A stretch of DNA of 64,000 bases, from NCBI GenBank assembly GCA_019426215.1, contig CM033393.1, positions 25,050,591-25,114,590 on the forward strand. Reading direction: 5' to 3'. This document shows, piece by piece, positions 1-9,941 of this stretch; the first letter of the stretch is position 1, and each line of letters opens with the position of its first letter. The notes beneath the pieces were generated by a model, which was not told the DNA's origin, did not search any database, and saw only the letters and a program-made list of their open reading frames with translations. Origin of the DNA: Buddleja alternifolia. Taxonomy: Eukaryota; Streptophyta; Magnoliopsida; Lamiales; Scrophulariaceae. A program made the position numbers and the translations under genes.

Positions 1-97
1 TAATAATGCCTTTTATTTAAGAAGAGTTTAAGTTCAATACAAGATATATGCCCTATACATTCTATCCTCTATGGCATCTGAGGGCATAATCCTAACA
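1..97 (-). mobile_element. LTR terminal fragment (Copia-type LTR superfamily)
   Basis: Read on the minus strand this begins TGTTAGGATTATGCCCTC at 97, the same terminus seen in the LTRs that end at 40517, 42471, 44344, 50713 and 53262. The rest lies outside the window. It interrupts the reading frame at 98-297, so it is a later insertion. Family membership is inferred from the shared terminal motif only. Confidence 0.6.
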
Positions 98-297
98 TCT
101 TCCTCAAAGAAGTTGAAAACAGCAGTTATCATGTCGCGTAAACCAGACTCTTGGATAAGTGGAAGAACAGTCCGTAGAGGGAAGTTCTAGTTATCGAAAA
201 GATAGTCTCAGTTAACAAGAAAATCGGAGTTAATAGTGACTGGTTTCTCAGATTTGGAAGATTTTCCGACAGCAGATTTTGAAGATTTAGGTGCCAT
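98..297 (-). pseudogene. Broken ORF cut by an LTR insertion
   Basis: From an ATG at 297-295 the minus strand reads a Ser/Lys-rich start (MAPKSSKSAVGKSSKSEKP) followed by a more hydrophobic, structured stretch with a Phe-rich acidic end. Two in-frame stops, TGA and TAG, occur about 30-40 codons in. Both are one G-to-A step from TGG (Trp), which suggests decay of a once-open frame. The frame is then lost where the LTR end at 97 begins. It lies about 870 bp downstream of the Copia RNase H on the same strand, so it could be an extra 3-prime ORF of that element, the gag start of another element, or a captured gene. I do not recognise the family. Confidence 0.4.
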
Positions 298-1164
298 TGA
301 TGAACTGGAAAAAGCTTGGATAGAGGAGAGAAAAAATAATCTTTTTACCTTAGAGAGAACTTTTACAGTAGAAGACTTTGGAAGTGATAAAGGTTTACTG
401 TAAAGGTTGTGAAGGGTTTAAATAGAAGTTAAAAATAACTCCTCAACTGGTAAATAAATGACACGTGTTCAAAAGTTAATTTTTAAAATAACAAAAAGTA
501 AATCTGAGTCGTTTATTCATAGAGACGGATCTCAAAAAGTGCGGTAAAATGGGTAACTACTGTGGAATATAATGGTTTGAAATCCGCAGTTACTTTTTCA
601 AAAACGTTTGAATAAATTTAAAATTTTCAGTGTGAAATACTCTCGCCTAATAGTACACTGACACGTACTCAGACTGGTGCAGTTACTGAATCGCCTAGTT
701 TTTAGATAGGAATCATTAACCGTCAGTTTGATGTGATAAGCACGTGTGGGCAGTTGTCAAATCTAATCTTTTGGACTTATCCACACGCTACTTTCAGCGA
801 TGAAAATGATGCATTATTTTCAGAGAAATTTACTTAGCGTTAAAGTGGGAATCTTTTTAACGCTGAAGTCTTTTAAGAACAAAATTTAATTTCTTAAAGT
901 TAAAGATAAAATCAACTGCTTGGATTTATAAAAGATATTTTCATTTATTAGAGATTAATTTTGTCATACAAAATAGATAAGCGCTAGGGATCAATGCATA
1001 AATTGTCAAAATCATTTTTGATCATAGTCATGAATTGAGATAAGTATAATTTTAAAGTTCCCCCTAAAATTAATAACTTATTTCAATTTGAAAAATGATT
1101 TAGACATAATCATAAAGTGGATTCCCCCTAAATTATATGCCTATAAAATATGATGCTCTATGAT
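298..1164 (-). other. Non-coding 3-prime part of a Copia element, with polypurine-like tracts
   Basis: No coding frame is visible. Just downstream of the RNase H, the minus strand has two G5 purine runs of the form TTTAGGGGGAA (around 1121-1130 and 1057-1066), resembling the polypurine tracts that precede a 3-prime LTR. Further on is a TATA-like CTATTTAAACCC (about 415-430), upstream of the broken ORF. This fits LTR/promoter sequence, but I could not fix the LTR ends. Confidence 0.4.
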
Positions 1165-2031
1165 TTAAGCGTTTAAATCAATCATACCTAATTCACTTCT
1201 TAAAGTGAGAAAGCGTTGTTCGTTGAGCGCTTTGGGGAAGATATCTGTCAATTGTTTGTCAATTCCAATGAAGTGCATGGAGATATCCTTCTTTTGAACA
1301 TGGTCACGCAAGAAATGGTATCGAATGTCAATGTGTTTAGTTCTAGAATGAAGAACAGGATTTTGGGTCATAGCTAAAGCGCTTTGGTTATCACAATGGA
1401 TTGGGGTAGGATTTAGGATTGTTCCATAATCTCTAAGTTCTTGCCTCATCCAAAGGATTTGTGCACAACAGCTCCCAGCGGCTACGTACTCTGCTTCAAT
1501 GGTAGAAGTCGCTATGGATTGTTGTTTCTTACTATGCCACGAAATTAGTCTATCACCAAGAAATTGACATGTACCACTAGTGCTTTTTCTATCTATTTTG
1601 CATCCTGCAAAATCTGCGTCTGAATAACCAATTAATTCAAAAGGAGAGTCCCTTAGATACCATAGGCCCACATTTTGTGTGCCTTTTAGGTATTTAAGGA
1701 TTCTCTTGGTAGCATTTAAGTGTGATTCTCTAGGATCAGCTTGAAAGCGTGCACACATACATACCTAAAACATAATATCGGGTCTACTAGCGATAAGATA
1801 AAGAAGTGATCCAATGATACCTCTATAGTTAGTGATATCAATTTTCTTTCCACTTTCATCTTTATCTAACCTAAGCGTTTGGCTCATTGGAATTTTGGAA
1901 GATGATGCATTTTCCATACCAAATTTCTTAATCATATCACGTGTGTTTTTAGCTTGGTTTATAAATATGCCACTAGGGAGTTCTTTAACTTGAAATCCTA
2001 AGAAAAAAGTTAAACATTCTAATCGCTTCAA
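1165..2031 (-). pseudogene. Ty1/Copia reverse transcriptase C-terminus plus RNase H remnant
   Basis: Two reading frames on the minus strand (2031-1765 and 1758-1165) are in phase and separated by one nonsense codon, TAG at 1767-1765. The upstream part has the end of the Copia reverse transcriptase (GSLLYL and RPDIMF motifs). The downstream part is RNase H: SDADFAG with its acidic residues, RKSTSG, the SWHSKKQ and EAEYVAA blocks, the CDNQSA motif, and the terminal HIDIRYHF and DIFPKAL region. Gag, protease, integrase and most of the reverse transcriptase are missing on the upstream side. The SCCAQILWM signature and the G5 tracts downstream suggest the SIRE branch, but that is a weak inference. 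It is a dead 3-prime fragment of an autonomous-type element. Confidence 0.9.
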
Positions 2032-3531
2032 GACGGGCTACTGGGCCATACATCTCATCAAAATACCCACAAAATCGAAAGATTTTCAACCCCGATCACT
2101 CAACGTAAATTACAATGATTAATAGCACACAATGGTATGAATTCATCTGTTTAAGCTCAAATTACAAATATATACATGTCACACACTTACTCATGTTACG
2201 CCTTAACATCGAAAAGATCTTCCTAAGGGTGTAGTGTAGTAAAACCTCAAGTATTATAGTCGAGTGGCATTCTTACCACTTTTCATGCATTAACCCCATA
2301 TTTATCAAGTTTTGATTAGTCACGTGGTACGAGAATTGAATACAACTTCATAGCCACTTAAAAATTCATCACTTCATTCCACTTTCGACTTTAACTTATG
2401 CACTTTCAACTCGAAACATTAGAGGCTAGACCATGTGCAATGTTCGATCCTCTTAGGCTTTCTATGACACCCTTGTAACGAGCTTTACGCCAATAACTCC
2501 CAAACCAGACGGCTTTAGGGTATCAAGTGTAGAGACACTCCTAAGGGCTTAATCGCTCGAGTGTCAAAGGCCACAAAACCGAACTAGGTCCTTATTCACT
2601 TAACACTGGCATTGGCTTGAGCTTAGCTCAAATTAGCATAATAGTACAGTATTCTAGGCATGGTGCTCTTCGCCCCCAGTATCTATTAAGCCTGACTTTT
2701 GCAGTCATACCAATGTTCAACCTCTTTTTATTATTATTAAGCATACGAAGTTAACATTCTCAACTCATAACACATGTGAAAATTCTAAGTTGATATTTTC
2801 AGGATCAAGCCTTTAAGTGTTTCAAAATGGTTTTCCACTCAACTCCTCTACCCTCGACTTATGTGCATATGTGAATCATCTTAAAGACAATCTAATCACG
2901 TTTAGGGTCCCACAAGCAAGGAAACGATGTGTATAGCCATTAAAAACCAAATTGATAGAGAAAACATACCATGTATTCAAATTAACCATGCTCAATGCCT
3001 CAAGTGAAGGGTTGAAATTCTATCCAAAAAAAAATGTTATGCTTGAATTCTCACAAAAATTAGTACAAAACACATGCAATAGTAACGATTCCCCCAAACT
3101 TGAGCTAAAAACAAGATCACATGACACATAAGATTAATAAGCGCTACTCATACCACCACCACCCCATACTTAAACTCAACATTGTCCTCAATGTTGACTC
3201 AATCATACACACTCAAAAAGGGGGTAAACGAGAGTACTTACAACAAGGGTGCTAAAAAGCAACCCTTAATCACGTGAGATCCACTCCAAGCTCAAATCCA
3301 CAATGAAAGATCTCCAATGCAAAACTCGGCTACTACATGTTATGTACTCACAATACAAACCATCAAGACTCAAATAGAAGCATGCCAAAAGTGCATGCTT
3401 GAACATAACATAAAGAAACAAACTAAACAAGACAAAAACGAAAGCAAAAAGAAAAGAAAACTTACAAACTTGGGTTACCTCCCAAGAAGCGCTTGTTTAT
3501 AGTCATTAGCTTGACTTTTGTGCTTTAAGGT
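2032..3531 (-). other. Non-coding 3-prime region of the Gypsy gag-protease element
   Basis: No credible gene. Just downstream of the protease stop, the minus strand carries CGCTTCTTGGGAGG (around 3480-3493), a sequence I associate with the non-coding segment after the ORF in Athila/Tat-type plant elements. Further on are ATTGAGGACAATGTTGAG and a purine-rich TATGGGGTGGTGGTGG tract (about 3155-3205), then a second CAAGTTTGGGGGAATC tract (about 3089-3107). These look like 3-prime polypurine tracts. The remainder to 2032 shows no structure I can name. Confidence 0.45.
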
Positions 3532-4491
3532 TCAAATAGGTGGCCCATTTAGAACAACAATATCCTTGCCATTCCTCCTTTTCTTCTTATGTCCCACTTG
3601 CCTCCACTCATATTGCGGTGTTTTGCAATAAGCCCTTTGTGTTGGATTTGTCTTATCAATTTCACGAACACGTAGATGTGGTGGAATGTACTTCATGCAA
3701 AAATCATCTTTTCTCACCTTGCCTTGTTGCTCAGTGGGTACCTCATCCTCCACCGTAAGAGTGCTCTTAGTCTTACCAAGTGTGCATTGCTCATCAAACA
3801 AAAGGTGAATAGCATCGACATATAAACAAGTAAGATCAGCCATAGGCGGTTGCATGTCATGACAAACATCAAATATCACCTTTTTATCACCCACCTTCAA
3901 TGTCAACCCACCCTTTCCCATGTCGAGCTTTGCGTTGCTAGTGGCTAGGAAGGGTCTTCCTAGAATCAAGGGGACATCAATTTCACTATCCATTTCGAGA
4001 ACCACGAAGTCGACCGGATAGAAGAACTTGTCAACTTGTACAATAACATCCTCGATAATGCCCCAAAAAACTTGTACAATGACATCCTCGATAATGCCCT
4101 TTGGTTTCTTGATAGAGCGATCCGCCAATTGCACGGACATGGATGTTGGCGTAAGATCTCTAAGGCCTAGCTTCTTAAAAATAGAGTAGGGAAGAAGGTT
4201 GATACTTGCTCCCGAATCACAAAGAACTTTGTCGAACTTGAGATGGCTAATAGTGCACGGTATTGCGAGACTCCCGGGATCTTTGAGTTTAGTTGGCAAT
4301 TTATTGAGCAAGACGGCCGAACATTCCTCAGTGAGACACACCGTCTCCTTTTCCTCCCACTTCTGTTTGTTAGATAGTATGTCTTTGAAGTACTTCACAT
4401 AATTTGGCATTTGGAGAATGGCGTCAATAAACGGAATATTAATCCTCACCTCCCGAAGGATTGCCAAAATTCGAAGAAAGCTCGGATCCAT
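3532..4491 (-). pseudogene. Ty3/Gypsy (Athila-like) retropepsin-type protease domain
   Basis: A 319-codon frame carries an aspartic protease. The active site CDSGASINLLP lies near residue 92, the flap-side segment QLADRSIKKPKG follows, and the ILGRPFLATSNA motif closes the fold. Upstream are the INIPFIDAILQMPNYVKYFKDIL and ECSAVL..KLPTKLKDPGS blocks that precede the protease in Athila/Tat-type plant Gypsy elements. The tail ends in basic KKKRR residues, and no reverse transcriptase follows. Autonomous members continue directly into reverse transcriptase, so pol is missing here. A 12-codon duplication lies between the active site and ILGRPF. The frame differs from the gag frame. Identity as protease is firm; lineage is inferred. 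Confidence 0.85.
4033..4104 (-). repeat. 36-bp in-frame tandem duplication in the protease
   Basis: The plus strand shows two copies of a 36-bp block starting AACTTGTACAAT at 4033 and 4069, differing at one or two bases. In the protein it doubles the twelve-residue segment containing GIIEDVIVQV. The frame stays open, so it could have arisen in a functional copy. Confidence 0.9.
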
Positions 4492-5767
4492 CTCCTTTTA
4501 CTTTTTTTTGTGAGTGTTTGGTAAGGGGAGACGAACTTCGATAGGGGGAGAATGCGTTGGATTGGAAGGATGAAAACCGACTGAAACAGGAGGCGACGCC
4601 TGGGCGCGGATCTGTAGGCGCCTGGGCGTGCATCATAGGGCGCTCGGGCACGGTACTGCGAAGTGATTCGTCCTGCAGAGGTGAAGGCGGCGCCTGGGCG
4701 CCGTCTGATGGGCGCCTAGGCGTGGTACTGTGAAACTCCTGTTCAGAGCAGGGGAGATCTGCCGCCTGGGCGTGCAACATGGGGCGCTCAGGCGCGGGAC
4801 TACTGGCAGTTTCACTCTCTAATTGTTTTCCACTTCTCAAGGTTATGGCATTGCATTGAGCCTTCGGGTTTTTCTCCGTGTCACTTGGTAGAGTCCCCGG
4901 GGCTCTACCATTCACCTCATTGGAAATTTGACCCACTTGGGTTCGCAAGTCCTTTAGTTCCATAAACATGTCCTTCATCATACCCCGAAGTTCGTTGAAC
5001 GACGTATCGGACTTCTTCATGTGAGCATCGAGTCTCTCATCGGTTGTGAGAGGTCGCATTTGCACTTGACCTTGACCTTGTCCATTGAAGTTGCCTTGCC
5101 TCGGGGGTGGGTTGTTGAAAGGTGGTCGTGGAGCTTGATAGGTCCCCGGTTGTGCGTTTTGTGCGGGGTTGGGTCTTTTTGGAAAATTCTCAGGTACATA
5201 AAAGTTCACCTGAGGTTGATTGTGATTCCCCACATAATTGACGTTGCCAACCTCCGGTTCCAAGGCTACCACTCCCTCAACTACTTCCTCAATACAAGCA
5301 ACCTTTTTAGAGGACGAGGCCTCTTCATCGTCGGGGTAAAGCTCGTCTTCTCGGGCCAACTGTTCTATTTTGTCCCATACACTTTGACAGTCTAACCCAA
5401 GGAGATCTCCTCCCGCACCCGCGTTGAGTCTATTCCGAATACGTGACCGAACCCCATCATAGAAATGAAGTACTTGTTCATTCAACCCAAAATTATGATC
5501 GGGGCATTTTCGGAGCATGCCCTTATATCTAGCCCAAGCCTCGGCTAAAGACTCATTGCTCATTTGCCTAAACTCTTTTATATTACTCCGGAGCTCATTG
5601 ATTTTGGAGGGTGGAAAGAATTTATTTAAAAAAACATCGACCAACTCACCCCATGTCGTAATAGATTGTGGAGGCAAGGATTTGTACCATGTTGTCGCCC
5701 TATCCTTTAATGAGAAATGGAAGACTCTTAGACGAATCGCATCAAAATCAACTGGTTTGAGAGTCAT
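4439..5767 (-). pseudogene. Ty3/Gypsy (Athila-like) gag polyprotein, N-terminus missing
   Basis: A 442-codon frame matches the retrotransposon gag core. FSLKDRATTWYKSLPPQSITTW, FLNKFFPPSKINELR and the following helix-rich segment (about residues 10-110) form the capsid-like domain. A Pro/Asn/Gln-rich linker (about 195-235) and a coiled segment (MKDMFMELKDLRTQVGQISNEV, about 265-290) follow. Family gags have about 100 more residues before this start, so the 5-prime end is truncated at about 5768 where unrelated sequence begins. The C-terminus is a Pro/Ala/Arg-rich low-complexity tract made by GC-rich motif repeats. The protease continues in a different frame just after a run of eight A (minus strand, 4509-4502), which fits a one-base slip or a programmed shift. 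No zinc knuckle is visible. Confidence 0.85.
4591..4800. repeat. GC-rich GGCGCCTGGGCG motif repeats inside gag
   Basis: Several copies of GGCGCCTGGGCG / GGCGCCTAGGCG variants, separated by 20-40 bases, stand out against the AT-rich background. They encode the PERPMLHAQA and PERPMMHAQA-like repeats of the gag tail. The same motif and a shared GTACTGCGAAG-like spacer recur in the solo LTR at 15276-16669. Confidence 0.85.
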
Positions 5768-6322
5768 TCACCTAAAGCTCGTTACATTGGTGCCATAGAA
5801 AATCTAATAAAATGAGAAATTGCACGGGTTGATAATTTTTTAATGAATAAAAATAAATGAGGATGAAATGTGAAAAAAGTTTGTTTTTGCGTGAAATAGT
5901 TTAAATATGCCCTTACTAGAATTCATTTTTTCACGTATAGATGCATATTTAATTGATCTTGATTGAGATTAGTGGGATGAGTTGAGTGAAAGTGTTCATG
6001 TTGTGGAAAATAGTGGCTCGTGTGTTTATATTGGTTTATGTGTGATAATTGTGGGGATGATTAAATGTTGTGACTTGTTGCTGAATTGGTGAACGATAAA
6101 AGAAATAGATACATATCATGAATCTTGGGGGTATATTCTCTGCAAACCCTCACGAGACAAAACTCATCCACTAGGGTTAACCTAGGGGCTAAACGGTTTG
6201 TCTTGCACATGCTAAGTGCAATCGTGTTCTCTTTGAAAGTGATGTTATTTTGTTGCTTGTTTCCCTTGTTTTGTTTTCTTGAGATTTACTCGAGGACAAC
6301 TAAAGGTTAAGTGTGAGGTATT
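5768..6322 (+). other. 3-prime internal remnant with polypurine tract (plus strand)
   Basis: Non-coding. Its end contains ACTCGAGGACAACTAAAGG followed by AAGTGTGAGGTATT, then an LTR start. That is the order of the internal 3-prime end and polypurine tract in plant Gypsy elements of the Tat/Athila group. Orientation is opposite to the adjoining gag, so this belongs to a different insertion that cut the gag. Confidence 0.5.
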
Positions 6323-7359
6323 TGTTAGGTTTCATATTTGACATATTTTTACCAAGTTTTACCATGTTTTTATCTTTATTTTATGCCTCGTAGTTAATTT
6401 TTTCCTTTATTTTTAACCTAATTTGCATATTTTAATTTCTAAGTCGTTTCAATGCTTTTGTAGGCAAAGAAAAAGTGATTTAATGAGAAAAAAGGGAGTT
6501 GCATACGAAATCCATGAAGAGCAACCAAGAAAGCTTAAAGAAATGCAAGAGAAAGGCCATACGAGAGCATTTTGTTGAAGAAAAGTTAGAGAAAAAATCA
6601 GGCACAAGTAGTTTTGCATAGTTGTGAAATCTCATGCACAAATATCTATATAAATGTGCAATCGCGGATTTTACAATTTTTATGGGCTCCTTTTTTATGT
6701 TTTAGTTGTGCCTAAGCTGTATCTAAGACTCCTTATAATCTAAGAAACCTTGAAAAATGTTTTGGAGGCAAGGAGAGAGATTTGAAAGTTATTCCTGTGT
6801 TAGAAGACTTGGAGGAAAAGAAATGAAGTCACCTTGAAGATAGGAAGAGGATTTATTGAATCCTTGCCAATCAAGATAGGGAGTGTTCTTGTATTTTCCA
6901 TCTTTTCATCTTCTCCAATTGTATTTTCTTTATTCCTCAATTGTTGAACATGAGCATTTTTACTTTAATGCAAATTATTTCTAGTTCGTCATGGGGGTGA
7001 CGAGAATTAATTTAGTTGGGTATTCATCGAGATTCCTGGAGAATTGACATGTAATTAAGGAAAATTAGGTCTTTCACTTAGACAAGAATGACAACCCATT
7101 GAAAGTCATAAAAACATAAAAATACCTTGACAAAATCTTATTCCCTATTCTTTTCGTTATTTGATTTATAGTTTTAATTAATTCACCCTTAATTAGTTGA
7201 TTATTCTGCTTTTATTAGCTTAAAATCTCAATCCCTGATAATCGATTGTCTAGATAATCAGATGAGCTTAGTTTGGTACTTGGAAACCTTCCATGTGAAG
7301 ACGATCTTACTTACTATTATATTATTTGTTCGATTCTGTGTTGTTACAAACTGTTAACA
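6323..7359 (+). mobile_element. Gypsy-type LTR, plus orientation
   Basis: Starts TGTTAGGTTTCATATTTG right after a polypurine-like tract and ends in CTGTTAACA, about 1,037 bp. The last part (CTTGGAAACCTTCCATGTGAAGACGA, split here only for length) resembles the conserved 3-prime end of Tat/Athila LTRs. No ORF. A second, inverted copy of the same family follows immediately. Confidence 0.7.
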
Positions 7360-8051
7360 ATACTCTAGCTCCCGAGATCTCCATGAGTATCAAACTAGAT
7401 TCGTTCCCGTCACTCTTATTATCAACAACTAATCTATATGAATCCATTAAATTATATGAAAATCGTTTAACTAGCCTCACGCAAAATTCCTAATATTCCT
7501 ATAAGCAATTTTAACATGTCTATCAAATTTGAACTAGTAATTTAATTCACCTCCCGATTCTTCTTAAATCACCTTTAATCATGTAATTGGTGGACAAGAA
7601 CTACAAGCATTAAGCACTTAATGATATATTAAACCAAGCAAGAGAAAATTCAAATAATACCAACAATTCATAAACCCTCCCAATATTATATCTTAAATCC
7701 TAGAAAATAAATTAGCTATGCATAATTAAAGAAAAAACAGAAATTAAATGCATAAAAGTAAGAAATTCATGTTCAACAATGGAGGAATAGAGAAATATAA
7801 TATTGAGAAGATGTAAAGATGAACACTCCTGTCTTGATTAGCAAGGATTCAAGAAATAATCTTCTTCTCTTCAAAGTAACTTCATTTCTTTTCCTCCCAA
7901 GTCTTTACCTTAGAACAGATTTAGGGTTTAATGAAACGATTTAGAAACCAAAATACATAACCAAGGCTAGAAATAAAGAAAAGGTCACCTACTAAGGACC
8001 AAATAAAACTATAAACATGGTCAAAATATGTGAAATATAAAACCTAATAGG
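7352..8051 (-). mobile_element. Same LTR family, inverted and shortened
   Basis: The reverse complement of this stretch aligns with the preceding LTR. It begins TATTAGGTTTTATATTTC at 8051. It shares GAGGAAAAGAAATGAAGT, the GAATCCTTGC..ATCAAGA block and ATTGTTGAACATGA in the same order. It lacks roughly 300 bp present at about 6470-6770 of the plus copy. The two copies meet tail to tail at the palindrome TGTTAACA (7352-7359). Confidence 0.7.
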
Positions 8052-8073
8052 TCTCACTGTAGTAAATTGTGAG

Positions 8074-8464
8074 TGATATGACCTTAGGAGAACTCAACCC
8101 CAAAAGCTAGCTAATGAGGTGGAAGAGCCGAAAGCCATATAAACCCCACATGGATTTGCAATTGGGATCGTAACAATCACCACGCTCCGCAGGCCCGGTG
8201 CCCACGCGGGCTGGCTGTGAGCTAGTGAATTCCGACGTCACCATTCGAGTCACGAATTGGCTTTGCGCTAACTCCTAACCCCGGGCGAACACTGCTATGC
8301 CAGCATCACCACCCACTCCACGATTGCAACTGGGAGGGGTCGTGGATGGATCTGATATCAATTAATATGACCTTAGGAGAACCTAACCCCAAAAGCTAGC
8401 TATTGAGGTGGAAGAGCCCAAGGCCATATAAACTCCATATGGATTTGCAATTGGAATAGTAACA
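8074..8464 (-). mobile_element. Complete TRIM-like LTR element, TSD GTGAG
   Basis: Two direct repeats of 102 bp (8074-8175 and 8363-8464), about 90% identical by eye, flank a 187-bp non-coding middle. The unit is bounded on both sides by GTGAG (8069-8073 and 8465-8469), a perfect 5-bp target-site duplication. Read on the minus strand, each repeat starts TGTTAC. TGATATCAGATCC follows the right-hand (5-prime) repeat, close to the initiator-Met primer site TGGTATCAGAGC. At under 400 bp, with no coding capacity, this is a terminal-repeat retrotransposon in miniature. Confidence 0.88.
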
Positions 8465-8651
8465 GTGAGTTACCTTTTGGAGTGTGATATAGTGAAGGAG
8501 ATGGATCTCCCATAAGTTTTTATTCTTTCCGATTTCCCATACTTATGCACAATTCCTCTAACACCATCACAATCACAATCACATCCATTTGTTTCTAATA
8601 CTCCATTTTGCTTCTCACATATCTTTTTTCCTGGAGTTCAGTAGTTAAACT

Positions 8652-9100
8652 AAAAGAAATACAAGACATAAAGAAGAATTGAATTCAATATTATTTCCAA
8701 AATTCAGAGTAAGTGTTTCATCTATTTAAAGCATTATAACTCCAAGTCCAACAATTAAACACAACCATAGTCGCCACTATGAGCTACACAGAATTAACTA
8801 TTCATTAATTACTTATTTAACTAACTGAAAATATCACCGTTTCTAAGTTTAGTATATATTCTTGCAAATTTATTTTTTTAGAAAAAGAAATACAAGACAT
8901 AAAGAAGAATTGAATTCAATATTGTTTCCAAAATTCGGCGTAAGTGTTCCATCTATTTAAAGCATTATAACTCCAAGTCCAACAATTAAACACAACCATA
9001 GTCGCCACTATGAGCTACACAGAATTAACTATTCATTAATTACTTATTTAACTAACTGAAAATATCACCGTTTCTAAGTTTAGTATATATTCTTGCAAAA
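8652..9100. repeat. 231-bp tandem duplication, two near-identical copies
   Basis: The block starting AAAAGAAATACAAGACAT at 8652 recurs at 8883, a period of 231 bp, and runs through TATTCTTGCAAA in both copies with only a few substitutions. There is no coding frame. The high identity suggests a recent local duplication. Confidence 0.9.
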
Positions 9101-9941
9101 AAATTTTTATAGAAAATAGCAGTCATTTTATTTCATTCAATAAAAAGTTTACAACGTCAAGAACAATACAACTTAAACTGTCTCTAACGATATAGTAATA
9201 ACAATTGATGCATCTAATTTCAAGTTTCTTCAAGATAATAGATCTTAAGAACTAACAAACGAGCACAATAAAACTCTTATGCAAAAGACCACACTTTTAT
9301 TCAAGAGAAACGAAACTCTTATTCAAGAGATAAAACAAGATATTAAACAAAATATCTAAAAAGCTATATAAAATCTAATGTATCGCCCATCTTCATCTCG
9401 TCAGATCCATCTCTATTTCGTTAGATCCATCTTCGTCTCATCAGATTTGAAGTTGGCATACACAACTTGAAGGAGTGTGATCCAACCCAGTCTGCCGACG
9501 ATAGTAGTGATATCAGTAGTGATGAAGACTATTGATTCACCAAACCAAACAATCATCGACCAAGAAGAAAAGAATAAATATTGTTAGGATTTTGAGAGAG
9601 AAATATGGGAGAGGTGGCTATTATCGCTATATTTTTGCAATTTTATAAAGTGAAAATGGCATACACAATTGTTCCAGACTTGCCCCTTTTTTTCCTCTAG
9701 CTACCAACAACATTACTACATGAAATATGCTACAAATTTTAACTAATAAAGACCATTCACTTATAAAGCATTTAGGAGCAAGTTGACATAGGTAGATATT
9801 CAAATTCAAATACGTCATATCCCACATTTTCTAATGTTACTAGCAGCATATATGTATTGTTATGCTCTGATATTCTCAACAAATTTAGAAAAGGGTAAAA
9901 AGCATTTTCAACCCCAACATATGTCGTTGAGAGCAAGTTAG
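9101..9941. other. Unassigned non-coding stretch
   Basis: No gene recognised. Around 9395-9445 a GATCCATCT..TCGTCTCGTCAGAT-like phrase repeats two to three times. A 66-codon minus-strand frame at 9827-9627 has no recognisable features and is not called. Confidence 0.4.

Noticed and set aside
8177..8362. 5S rRNA or tRNA gene in the GC-rich middle of the TRIM
   Set aside because: The sequence lacks the 5S internal control regions and cloverleaf arms I would expect. The element is therefore not called Cassandra.
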